NCBI RefSeq assembly: GCF_011386835.1
Contig: NC_088792.1
Location: 63,099,287 to 63,163,286 of the forward strand
Direction: 5' to 3'
From: Chrysemys picta bellii
Lineage: Eukaryota; Chordata; Testudines; Emydidae
DNA: 64,000 bases
Below the pieces are notes generated by a model, which was not told the DNA's origin, did not search any database, and was given only the letters and a program-made list of their open reading frames with translations. Within the stretch, counting starts at the first letter, position 1; each line of letters begins with the position of its first letter. Shown piece by piece: positions 45,823 to 56,704 of this stretch. The translations under genes were made by a program, and so were the position numbers.

Positions 45823-46031
45823 CAAAAATAGGAACAGGTTTCAGAGTAGCAGCCGTGTTAGTCTGTATCCGCAAAAAGAACAGGAGTACTTGTGGCACCT
45901 TAGAGACTAACAAATTTATGCATATATGCATCCGAAGAAGTGGGCTGTAGCCCACGAAAGCTTATGCTCTAATAAATTTGTTAGTCTCTAAGGTGCCACA
46001 AGTACTCCTGTTCTTTTTGCAAAAATAGGAA
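45823..46031. mobile_element. Penelope-like tail foldback with 12-bp TSD
   Basis: A minus-strand tail copy beginning CAGGTTTCAGAGTAGCAG is followed by a plus-strand tail copy ending CTCCTGTTCTTTTTG. The pair is flanked by CAAAAATAGGAA (45823-45834 and 46020-46031). Arms of about 47 bp pair perfectly by eye around a TGCATATATGCA centre. Only the left copy carries the extreme 3' end of the tail. Confidence 0.87.
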
Positions 46032-46126
46032 GAACACTTGCTCTGTAGCATGATGTGGTTGGAGAGTCTTAATTTCATTGTCAAGATATTCTGTAAATTA
46101 CACTTAGAATCACTATGTAAACAAAC

Positions 46127-47379
46127 TAGGGCTGTTGATTAATCGCAATTAATACACAATTAACTAAAAAAATTAACTGCGATTAAAAAAAATTGACCAC
46201 AATTAATCGCACTGTTAAACAATAGAATACCAATTGAAATTTATTAAATATTTTTGGATGTTTTTCTACATTTTCAAATATATTGATTTCTATTACAACA
46301 CAGAATACAAAGTGTACAGTGCTCACTTTATTTGTTTTAATTACAAATATTTGCACTGTAAAAATGATAGAAGAAAGTATTTTTCAATTCACCTCATACA
46401 AGTACTGTAGTGCAATCTCTACTGTGAAAGTGTAACTTACATATGTGGATTTTTTTTGTTACATAACTGCACTCAAAAATAAAACAATGTAAAACTTTAG
46501 AGCCTACAAGCTCACTCAGTCCTACTTCTTGTTCAGCCAATCACTAAGACAAACAAGTTTGTTCACCTTTGCGGGGGATACTGCTGCCTGCTTCTTATTT
46601 ACAACGTCACCTGAAAGTGAGAAGAGGCATTCATATGCCACTTTTGTAGCTGGTATTGCAAGGTATTTATGTGCCAGATATGCTAAACATTTGTATGCCC
46701 CTTTATGCATCAGCCACCATTCCAGAGGACATGCTTCCATGCTGATGAGGTTCGTTAAAAAAAATATTGCGTTAATTAAATTTGTGACTGAACTCCTTGG
46801 GGGAGAATTGTAGGTCTACTGTTCGGTTTTACCTGCATTCTGCCATATATTTCAGGTTATAGCAGTCTCAGATGATGACCCAGCACATGTCTGATTTATA
46901 AACACGGTCACTGTATATTTGACAAAATGCAAAGAAGGTACCAATGTGAGATATCTAAAAATAGCTACAGCACTCAACCCAAGGTTTAAGAATCTGAAGT
47001 GCGTTCCAAAATCTGAGGGGAACGAGGTGTGGAGCTTGCTTTCTGAAGTCTTAAAAAAGAAACATTTCGATGCAGAAACTACAGAACCCGAACCACCAAA
47101 AAAGAAAAATCAACCTTCTGCTGGTGTTATCTGACTCAGATGATGAAAATAAACATGCATTGGTCCGCTCTGCTTTGGATCATTATCAAGCAGAACCCAT
47201 CATCAGCATGGAGTCGCATGTCCTCTGGAATGGTAGTTGAAGCATGAAGGGACATAGGAATCTCCAGTGCATCTGGCATGTAAATATCTTGCGACGCCAG
47301 TGACAACAGTGCCATGCGAATGCCTGTTCTCACTTTAAGGTGACGTTGTAATCAAGAAGCAGGCAGCATTATCTCCTGC
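46127..47379. pseudogene. Rearranged hAT transposon with transposase fragments
   Basis: The left terminus TAGGGCTGTTGATTAATCGC is followed by 46522-46740 on the minus strand, encoding the hAT dimerisation region (KYLAIPATKVAYECLFSL then KKQAAVSPAKVNKL). From about 46742 the plus strand resumes an upstream part of the same transposase (YLKIATALNPRFKNL, 46950-47010) and runs to a second, frame-broken copy of the dimerisation region ending at 47379. So one end is inverted relative to the rest. The element is cut by the next hAT transposon at 47380. Confidence 0.75.
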
Positions 47380-48153
47380 CACAGTGGATAAAAATCAATG
47401 ATTTTTAAAAAAAAATAAAAATAAAAATCAGATTTTTTTTTTTATTTAAATCGGATTTGTCTGATAAAATGCTTTCTTGGGGGGAAAAAGCTATCTAACG
47501 ATAGCTTTAATTAAGATACATTATAGTTCAAAGATATCTCATCATGGAATAGGGATTATAAATTCTAATTCTATAGTATGAGACAATATATTCATGTAAT
47601 GTTTAAGAAAAGTTTTGTAAATGAGTTCCAATAGTTCATGGATTAGGAACCCAATTTTATGGAGTTCCAGGGGCTTCTGTATAGATTGTTTAGGTTAGTC
47701 TATCTAACCAATGGGACTCAGTGCTCAGTCTAGAAGATACCATCAGAGATGCTTAGTTTTGCAGTTCTCAAACTGTGGATTTGTGTCTCCAGAGATAACA
47801 TGCTTGTTAACAGCAAAAATGTTTTTAAATAAATAAATAAATATGTAGAGGTTAGAAATAACAGACTTCAACCCTATTGTCCCTCTGCAAATTTGTGTAC
47901 ACCGAGTTAATCCCTTACCTCTCTCTAAAAGTGCAAAGTTTCAAAAAGTTCAATGAATAGAAGATTGTTGGGAGCGGAATAGACCTGGGGAAGGAGAAGT
48001 CTGGAGACAAATGTGAGAAGGGAGAGACAGTCAGTGGAAACAAAAGTGAAACTGTGCAGCATATTCCAGAAGTCTTGAGGTCTTTCTGAGTGTAGCCTTC
48101 ATTGATTTGAGATCTACCATACCATTCTCTCTCACTATAAGGGAAAACCTATA

Positions 48154-49640
48154 ATGGCAGCAGGCTGTAAAAGAGACCCAGTTTGGGCATACCTGTGGGT
48201 AGGACAGGCATGCGTGCAAAATACAAACAGTGCAACAAAAATGCAAGGCCTGGTTGCCCAAATGAAACAACATCATGAGAAGTGTTCCTTCTCAGGAGGA
48301 AGCCATGTTGAAGATGATGAAAGGAACATGTCTGAACATGCAGGATCTTCAGGTTGGGTAAACTTTTTTATTTCATACTTCTTTATTAAGGACTGCCTGT
48401 CTTCCCTTCTGGACTATTCTTGAATTCTCATGTTTGAGCAAAAATATAGTTGTTACTCTATGGTACTATCATTTTAGATGCAGTTGTGATAAAAAAATAA
48501 ACAGCTGAAATAGGCAGATCTACCTTTTACAATTTCACCTTTAAAGTAGTACTGAGTGTCAGTGAATGCAATGAGTAACACTAAATGAGCAGTATGGTAA
48601 TAATAATTAAATAACTGCATTGACTTATTTTGTTTAGGAGAATCCATCCTCAACATACAGGATTCTTAAGACTATCCACCTTCAAGATCACCATCATTTT
48701 CTATAGTGTTTCAGTCACATAATGTATGTCACATAGCCACAATATATCACCTGTAGCAAAAAGGAAAAAAAATCTCCATCATCCAGAAACAACCATAGAT
48801 CAGTTTGTGACAAGAACCAGCAGATTACAAAGAGGTAATTGATGAAAAAATTTCCTGGTTTGTTTATGCAACAAACTCTCCTTTCGGTATGATTGAGAAC
48901 CCACACTTCATTAACATGGTTCAGTCATTAAGACCAGGATACAGTCCACCCAGAGCAGATGTCGCAGGCAGATTGCTGGATAAAGTGTATGAAAGAGAAA
49001 CTGAGCAGTGTGCAAAAGGTCTAGAGGGTTAACAATTTCACCCGAGTCTTGATGGGTGGAGCAATGTCCACAAAGATCCTGTTGTATCAATTGTTTCTGT
49101 TGTCACACAAGCACATACATCAGGAAATGCACACACAGCAGAATACTTACAAGTAGTAACAGTAAAAGCTAGAACAAACTGTGAAAAAAAATCAAATGTC
49201 TAGTACGCAGCTTGGTCACAGACAATGCTGCAAATGTATCCAAGATGAGAAGAAATTATTTAGAAGAGAGTCCCAAGCTAACAACATACGGTTGCAGTGC
49301 TCATTTGATGCACCTACTAGCCAAAGACTTCAGTGTTCCAGAAATAAAGACTAATGTTGTTGAAATTGTAAAATACTTCCGTAACAACCACTTTGCAGCA
49401 GATGCTCTGGAAAAAAGTGGGAGGAACCAAGCTAACTCTCCCCAAGATGTGCGATGGAACTCAGTAGTGGACTGTTTTAAGCACTATATCAAGAACTGGC
49501 CTAATGTGATGACAATTTGTGAACAAAATCATGAAAAAATAGATGGCACTGTCACAGCCAAAGTTCTCAACATTGGGCTTAAAAGAAATGTTGAACATAC
49601 GCTGAGTACCCGAAAGTGACACTAGTGAACTGGTGGAAGT
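48154..49640 (+). pseudogene. Degenerate BED-type hAT transposase
   Basis: A BED-like zinc-finger start is visible around 48170-48290 (DPVWAYLWV, then MKQHHEKCSF with paired cysteine/histidine residues). After an intervening gap, pieces of the catalytic region follow: WFVYATNSPFGMIENPHF (about 48855-48910), SLDGWSNVHKDPVVSIVSV (49050-49105) and MVTDNAANVSKMRRNYLEE with CSAHLMHLLAKD (49212-49330), typical of the DUF659-type hAT core. At least two frameshifts and several stops separate these pieces. The C-terminal dimerisation region is missing. Confidence 0.72.
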
Positions 49641-49860
49641 CACCTAAGCACTCGGATTCTACACTTTACACTTTGAGAGAGAAGTAAGGGATTAACTCTG
49701 CATACACAAATTTGCAGCGGGACAATAGGGTTGAGGTCAGTTACTTCTCACCTCTATATATTATTTATTTAAAACATTTTTGCTGTTAACAAGCATGTTA
49801 TCTCTGGAGACACAAATCCACAGTTTGAGAACTGCAAAACTAAGCATCTCTGATGGTATC

Positions 49861-50675
49861 TTCTAGACCAGGGGTGGACAAACTTTTTGGCCTGAGGGCC
49901 ACATCGGGGCTGTGCAACTGTATGGAGAGCCGGGTAGGGAAGTCTGTGCCCCCCCAAACAGCCTGGCCCCTACTCCCTATCCAGCCCCTCCCACTTCCTG
50001 CCCCCTGATTGCCCCCCCAACCCATCCAACCTCCCTGCTCCTTGTCCCCTGACCACCCCCTCCCGTGAACCCCTCGCCCTATCCAACCCCCCTGCTCCCT
50101 GTCCCCTGACTGCTCCCACCCCTATCCACACCCCTGTCCCCTGACAGTCCCCCTGGGACTCCCACCCCCTATCCAACCACCCTCTGCTCCTCGTCCCCTG
50201 ATCACCCCCTCCCAGGACCCCCTGCCCCTAACTGCCCCCCAGGATCCCACCCCCTTATCCAACGCCCCCTGCTCCCTGTCCCCTGACTGCCCTCCCAACC
50301 CCAATCCACATCCCTGCCCCCTGACAGGGCCCCCGGGACTCCCACTCCCAACCCTCCCTGTTCCCCATCCCCTGACCGCCCCCCCAGAACCTCTGCCCCA
50401 TCCAACCGTCCCCTCCCTCCCTGACTGCCACCCCCCCGCTCCCCGCCCCCTTACAAGCGGCAGGAGCTCACAGCCGCGACACCCGGCCAGAGCCAGCTGC
50501 TCTCCCCACGCTGCCCAGCGGGAGCGGCGGGCCAAATTGCAGCCCACGCAGCGGTGTGGCTGCGGGGAGGGGGGAAAGCGGGGGAGGGGCCAGGGACTAG
50601 GCTCCCCAGCCAGGAGCTCAGGGGCCGGGTCAGACGTGGCCCGCTGGCCATAGTTTGCCCACGTCTTTTCTAGAC
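49861..50675. mobile_element. hAT miniature element with C-rich tandem repeats
   Basis: The element 49869-50667 starts CAGGGGTGGACAAACTTTTTGG, ends CCATAGTTTGCCCACGTCT, and has the duplication TTCTAGAC at 49861-49868 and 50668-50675. The centre repeats CCCCTGCTCCCTGTCCCCTGACTGC-type units (each under 80 bp). It is non-coding. Confidence 0.88.
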
Positions 50676-50902
50676 TGAGCCCCATTGGGTAGATAGAAAG
50701 ATTAACCTAAATAATTTATACAGAAATCCCTGGAACCCCATAAAATTGGGTCCTTAATCCATGAACTATTGGAACTCAGTTACAAAACTTTTCTTAAACA
50801 TTACATGAATATATTGTCTCATACTATAGAATTAGAATTTATAATTCCTATTTCATGATGAGATATCTGAGCTATAATGCATCTTAATTAAAGCTATCTT
50901 TA

Positions 50903-52231
50903 GAGAGAGTTCTTTGAAGCGGTCAACAAACATGTGGACAAGGGGGAATCCAGTGGACATAGTGTACTTAGATTTCCAGAAAGCCTTTGACAAGGTCCCT
51001 CACCAAAGGCTCTTATGTAAATTAAGTTATCATGGGATAAAAGGGAAGGTCCTTTCATGGATTGAGAACTGGTTAAAAAACAGGGAACAAAGGGTAGAAA
51101 TAAATGGTAAATTCTCAGAATGGAGAGGGGTAACTAGTGGTGTTCCCCAAGGGTCTGTCCTAGGACCAATCCTATTCAACTTATTCATAAATGATCTGGA
51201 GAAAGGGGTAAAAAGTGAGGTGGCAAAGTTTGCAGATGATACTAACTGCTCAAGATAGTTAGGACCAAAGCAGGCTGAAGAACTTCAAAAAGATCTCACA
51301 AAACTAAGTGATTGGGCAACAAAATGGCAAATGAAATTTAATGTGGATAAATGTAAAGTAATGCACATTGGAAAAATAACCCCAACTATACATACAATAT
51401 GATGGGGGCTAATTTAGCTACAACAAATCAGGAAAAAGATCTTGGAGTCATCATGGATAGTTCTCTGAAGACATCCACGCAGTGTGCAGAGGCGGTCAAA
51501 AAAGCAAACAAGATGTTAGGAATCATTACAAAGGGGATAGAGAATAAGACGGAAAATATATTATTGCCCTTATATAAATCGATGGTACACCCACATCTTG
51601 AATACTGCGTACAGATGTGGTCTCCTCATCTCAAAACAGATATACTAGCACTAGAAAAGGTTCAGAGAAGGGCAACTAAAATGATTAAGGGTTTGGAACA
51701 GGTCCCATATGAGGAGAGATTAAAGAGGCTAGGACTCTTCATCTTGGAAAAGAGGAGACTAAGGGGGGATATGATAGAGGTATATAAAATCATGAATGAT
51801 GTGGAGAAAGTGGATAAGGAAAAGTGACTTACTTATTCCCATAACACAAGAACTAGGGGTCACCAAATGAAATTAATAGGCAGCAGGTTTAAAACAAATA
51901 CAAGGATGTTCTTCTTCACACAGTGCACAGTCAACTTGTGAAACTCCTTGCCTCAGGAGGTTGTGAAGGCTAGGACTATAACAGCGTTTAAAAGAGAACT
52001 GGATAAATTCATGGAGGTTAAATCCATTGATGGCTATTAGCAAGGATGGGTAAGGAATGGTGTCACTAGACTCTGTTTGTCAGAGGGTGGAGATAGATGG
52101 CAGGAAAGAGATCACTCGATCATTACCTGTTAGGTTCACTCCCTCTGGGGCACCTGGCATTGGCCACTGTCGGTAGACAGGATCCTGGGCTGATGGACCT
52201 TTGGTCTGACCCAGTATGGCCGTTCTTATGT
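50903..52231 (+). mobile_element. CR1 LINE, 5'-truncated, ORF broken
   Basis: The fragment begins within the RT domain. Frames 50914-51258 and 51399-51827 carry [29 protein letters not shown], the catalytic FADDT, and then LGVIMDSSLKT and LEYCVQMWSPHLK. A stop at 51257 and shifts after it disable the ORF. The 3' end (GGGCTGATGGACCTTTGGTC... CCAGTATGGCCGTTCTTATG) is typical CR1. It belongs to a different subfamily from the copy at 22769 and is older. It lies inside the right arm of the 47380 hAT element. Confidence 0.88.
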
Positions 52232-52340
52232 TCCTCAAAAAGCATTTTATCAAAAAAATCCAATTTTTTTTAAATCATTGATTTTTATCCACCCTGCATA
52301 AAAATAATGCAAGTTAATTAGAGCAAATTAACTCTGTTAC

Positions 52341-52447
52341 CTGCAAATTCCTGTAAGGTACACTCTGTCTTTAATCAAGTCAGAAGCTTGAACTGTAAAA
52401 ATATTCCTGAGAGCTCTCCCAGCACATGAAGAACTCTCTCCATAAAT
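52341..52447 (-). CDS. RAPGEF5: RAPGEF5 coding exon, DEP domain N-terminal part
   Basis: This is a 107-nt minus-strand exon with an AG acceptor (plus-strand CT at 52448-52449) and a GTAAC donor (plus-strand AC at 52339-52340). It begins in phase 0 and encodes 35 codons plus two bases, including the stretches GRALRNIFTVQ and LIKDRVYLTGIC. These align with the start of the DEP domain of Epac-type Rap exchange factors. The family activates the small GTPase Rap by GDP/GTP exchange, and the DEP domain helps membrane targeting. The leftover AG joins the first base of the exon at 45114 to make an arginine codon. A hAT transposon ends only 44 bp beyond the donor side. RAPGEF3 and RAPGEF4 are the alternatives, but the sequence downstream of the domain argues against them. 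Confidence 0.82.
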
Positions 52448-52723
52448 CTAAAATGAAAAGACAAATTGCTTGTTTATCTAGATACAGAAAGTTAGAACAC
52501 TTAAATACACAAAAAGGTACTGAATTAAGTTAAACTGGTATAAATGTGATTAAAAGTGGTGTGATGCAAGTCTACATCTGGGTTTACACCACAGTAGTTA
52601 AATAGATTTAGAAAATTTTTACCAACATAAATAATGTAGACAAGCCAAAAATTGTACAAATGGCTCTAACTGCAGGCTATATTCATAAATTACTCAAAAG
52701 CCAAGATTAAGCAAATGAAACAA

Positions 52724-52829
52724 GTATATACATATACACATATATATACACACATATATATACATATACACATATATATACACACACACACATACAAGGA
52801 AGAAAGTGTGTGTGTGTGTGTGTGTGTGT
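52724..52829. repeat. Alternating TA/CA/TG microsatellite
   Basis: TA- and CA-rich simple repeats are followed by an uninterrupted TG run (52807-52829). The CA and TG runs are mutually inverted. Confidence 0.9.
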
Positions 52830-53104
52830 AAGTCTTTCAGCATGTGGAATTAAAATGAAGTTTTAAAAATACCTTGCTTGAAGGGTTTTCCAGATATGGA
52901 TTTGAAATTCGTCTGGACAAATTCTGTAAAAGATAGATGGATAAAGTCATTATCTGTAACCAAAAATAGGAGTAAGAGAAAGGTAGGTCATTTATCTATT
53001 GAAACATGGGTTAAAATCATTTATAAATCACCAGAGGTATCCTGTGTGGCCTCATTCTAGTCCTTTGTGCACATTTATTCACATCATAAAGACTGTAGTA
53101 GGTC

Positions 53105-54160
53105 CAGTATTTTTTAAATGATCTGAAAAGGGAGGTGAGCAATGAGGTAGCACAATGCAGAGGATACACAATTATTTAGGTTATTCAGGACCAGAGCAGA
53201 TTGTGATGAACTTCAAAAGAGACCTAAACTACCTAGGTGAAAGGACAACATGAAGGCAAATGAAGTTCATTGTTGATATATGCAAAGTAATGCACATTGG
53301 AGGGAAAATTTTAAACTCCTCATATTGCTAAATTGACTGTCCACCTAGTAAAGGAACCTGGGTGTCCCTGTAGACAGCTCAATGAAGACCTCCTCTTCAA
53401 TGTGCAGCTGTGGTCAGAGAAGCAACAAGATATCAGGAGGCATGAGGAATGAGATGGTGAATAGTGAGATAATGCTTTATGTAAATCAATAGCGTCCCCT
53501 CATCTAGAGCACAGTGTGCAGTACTGGTCACCCCATCTCAAAGAGGATATTGCAGAGTTTAGAGAAGGGCAACAAGAAACTCATACATGAAGAGAGATTG
53601 AAAAGACTGAGATTACTTGCCTTAGAAAGGGGATGATTAAGAGTGATATGATGAAAGTATATAAAACAAATGGATGGTATAGAGAAGAGAGAACACATGT
53701 TCCCACTCTATCTCAGGAAACAATCAAACAAAACAAACCACCACCATACACCAAGATGACATTTAATGGCCTGAAAAGATGGAAAATTCAAAATGGGTAA
53801 AAGCAAATATTTTTCATGAAATGCATAAACAAACTGTGGAACTCATTGCCACAAGAAGACATGGAGACCAAGAAATTAGCAAGATTCAAGAGTGACTGAA
53901 TGTTTATAGGAAATAAAATATATCCAGAGTTAACAGTAATAATAATTTTGGAAGGAATATTTAACTTAATGCTTCAGGGCTTAACCCACTCTACTACTAG
54001 AGATCAAGAGACCAGATGTGAGGGGGCAGATTATTCCAAATCTGCCTGCTGTGAGTTTCTTACATCTGACTCTGGAGCATCTAGTTATGGACACTGCCAG
54101 ATAAGATACTGGACTAGAGGTCTACTGGTCTTATCCAGTATGGCAATTTCTGTGTTCCTA
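53105..54160 (+). mobile_element. Old CR1 LINE fragment
   Basis: The order of CR1 RT-tail blocks is preserved at nucleotide level: AATGATCTGAAAAGGGAGGTG, GTAATGCACATTGGAGGG, CTAGAGCACAGTGTGCAGTACTGG (shown in part), AGAGAAGGGCAACAAGAAAC, and the 3' end GGTCTTATCCAGTATGGCA to 54160. All frames are broken. It is more diverged than the copies at 22769 and 50903. Confidence 0.75.
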
Positions 54161-54164
54161 TAAG

Positions 54165-54905
54165 TGGAACACCACACGATTCAGCTCAGTATACAAATAC
54201 TGCCTAAAAGAATCCCAAAACTGGAATAATAGCAGGTCAGGATTAAGGTGAGCTGGCAGAACAGTATAAGTATTGCATTGCTCATGTTAGTCCAAGTTGT
54301 AGGCAACATTATTAATTCCTTACTTCAAGAATGGCCCAATTTGCATACAAGATATTTTAATTAAAAAGTCTCATGAAAACAGTGGAATAATTATTGAACT
54401 CATTTCAGAAACACCTAACTTTTTATATATTTAATAGAACTCAATATACAACTACAACAACAACTAGATAACACTTCTTACATTTTCAAAGCTCAGTACA
54501 ACATTACAAATGTTACTGCGGTTCTATGCTCCTTATGTGACAGAAGGAAGCTCAGTATGGAGACAAACAAAATGAGGCTAAATCTATTTTCCTTTCCCCC
54601 ATATCCAAAAAATAGATCATAACACCACTATTTACTCTCTCTAATATGCACGTTATTAGCATGTGGTAATGCTTCACTTGATTTGTTCTCAAATCCTTCA
54701 TTGTGTATTTATCAATTCAGTAGCTACAAACCTCACTTATTGTAGCTGTATATTCCAGGTTATAAGTTGATATTTTCCCCTGTATTCCCAAGTTAACAGT
54801 GACTATAACATTATTTGTCAGTTAGCTAGTAAATTCGAGTACATAAGATGGCTAATTCCTTTCATTCCAAGGAAAATTCAACCCAAGACAAGGACAATAA
54901 TGTTC
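54165..54905. other. Intronic DNA without recognised features
   Basis: This is AT-rich. No exon was seen. Confidence 0.4.
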
Positions 54906-54911
54906 CACTGA

Positions 54912-55291
54912 AGCAAGTCTACACTACAAAATTAAATCGACCTAAGTTACATCAACATACAGCCACCACGGTACTTGAATCAGTTTTACATGTCCATGCT
55001 ACACTCCTGGCGTCAGCAGTGCGTGTTCTCACCAGGAGCACTTGCACCGATTTAACTGTCAATATGGGGCATTTGGGGACAGCTTCTGAAAGGCAGCAAC
55101 TGTTGATGTAAGCAGTACAGTATCTACGCTGACACTATGTCGACCTAACTACATCGACTCTCGTGGAGTGATTAAGTTGGTGTAATGGGCGAGTTATGTC
55201 GGTGGGAGCAACATTTTAGTGTGGATGCTTACAGAGTTAGGTCGATGTAAGCTGCCTAACATTGACCTAACTCTGTAGTGTAGACCAGGCT
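54912..55291. mobile_element. Miniature inverted-repeat element, TCTACACT family
   Basis: The ends AAGTCTACACTACAAA and TGTAGTGTAGACCAGGC form the inverted repeat. The interior contains the CGACCTAAGTTACATC and GTCGACCTAACTACATCG repeats typical of this family. It is non-coding. Confidence 0.7.
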
Positions 55292-56482
55292 GAGATTGTG
55301 GGGTGAGATGCGGAGAAAAGTCTTTTCAGTTTCTGACTGAAAAAGAAATTCCAACAATGGAAGCCCCCAAAGAGATAAACAACCAGATCAATGCACCCTT
55401 CAGATGCCTTGGACACAACTCCTTCCCAGTCAGTACCACCCTCTTTCAGGGCTGGAACCCACCCCTGATCTGCCTTTGCCCACTTGATTGGTTTAATTAT
55501 CTCTGCATTATCAAAACAATTACAAGTAGAGTTGGCATCCCCTACGATTAACTCATGTAACAGTTTCCATATTAAAAAAAAATGCAATTTTTTAAAAAGA
55601 ACTTCTCACCCTCCAATGCTTGCAGGGTGCAATTGTAAACAAGCAAGGGGGTACCCTTAGGGTGATGGAGATGCATTTTGCTGATCCTATTAAATGTTGT
55701 GCAGATATTGCTGAGTTTTATGCAGGTAAAATTGCCATTTCCCATGTACAGCTTGTGCTGCACATATTAATTTTGTCAACAAGTCAGAAATAACAGCAAA
55801 AAACTGAACACTAAAGTCTTCTGCTCACACTTGCCTTGGTGCCTCAATTCAGCACACAACACTGGGAAACAGGTGGAGCAGAGACTCAGCCCAGCTGATG
55901 TTGAAGCAGCTGTAGTAGAGAAGGCAGGGCCAGACCAGGCTATACCCCTACCTCTCAAACCAGCACACAGCCCCAGCAGTGCATCTCTCCCATCCACCAT
56001 TTTCCTAAACAAAAAACTAAGAAAGAAAAACACTGCAAAGACAAAATGATGTAGGTTGCAAAAGTCAAACCCCTGAAAGTTAGGAAATGCCAGAAGTGTT
56101 GTGTAATGAATAGGGCCTCAAAATGAGGAGATATTGCTATTTAAGAACTGCCCAGACATCAAGGCTTTTAAAAGGTGTGAGAATAAAACAAAAACAAAAA
56201 AAACCCTTAAAATGTAACGGCAAGGTTTCTTCAGACTTTCCAAAGAGTCTGAGGAAACTCAGAATTTCTGCAGCATTTCACAAGAGTGTATTGTTGGTGA
56301 AACCAAAGATACTTCCCTTTTCTCCCTGTTTGTGGATTAATTTTAAAAACAGATATCAAACACTGGGATATTATGTTGCCAGATACAGTTGTAGGAAAAT
56401 AGGGAACCTGAGTGAATCAATGATGTATAAAAGGGAGGAATATTGTAAACTTTAATGACAGGATTTACCTCATGGACAATCC
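55292..56482. other. Intronic DNA without recognised features
   Basis: No splice-bounded exon or named repeat was seen. Confidence 0.4.
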
Positions 56483-56704
56483 TGCTAAGGAAAGATTTCA
56501 GGGTAGCAGCCGTGTTAGTCTGTATCCTCAAAAAGAACAGGAGTACTTGTGGCACCTTAGAGACTAACAAATTTATTAGAGCATAAGCTTTCGTGGGCTA
56601 CAACCCATCCGAAGAAGTGGGTTGTAGCCCACGAAAGCTTATGCTCTAATAAATTTGTTAGTCTCTAAGGTGCCACAAGTACTCCTGTTCTTGCTAAGGA
56701 AAGA
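56483..56704. mobile_element. Penelope-like tail foldback with 13-bp TSD
   Basis: The direct repeat TGCTAAGGAAAGA (56483-56495 and 56692-56704) brackets a minus tail copy (from TTTCAGGGTAGCAG) and a plus tail copy (to CTCCTGTTCT). The arms pair over about 90 bp around the loop TCCGAAGAAG. The left copy has the full tail end and the right one stops short. Confidence 0.88.

Larger units (their letters stand above)
47380..52296 (+). mobile_element. hAT transposon with about 560-bp inverted ends
   Basis: The left arm 47380-47942 and the right arm (49660-52296 less insertions) are inverted copies, from GTGGATAAAAATCAATGATT to TAAAAGTGCAAAGT. Between them lies a decayed hAT transposase (48154-49640). 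The right arm was later hit by a hAT miniature element (49869-50667) and by a CR1 (about 50903-52231). No matching 8-bp duplication was found at the outer ends, so one flank has probably been lost. The right end is 44 bp from the RAPGEF5 exon at 52341. Confidence 0.8.
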
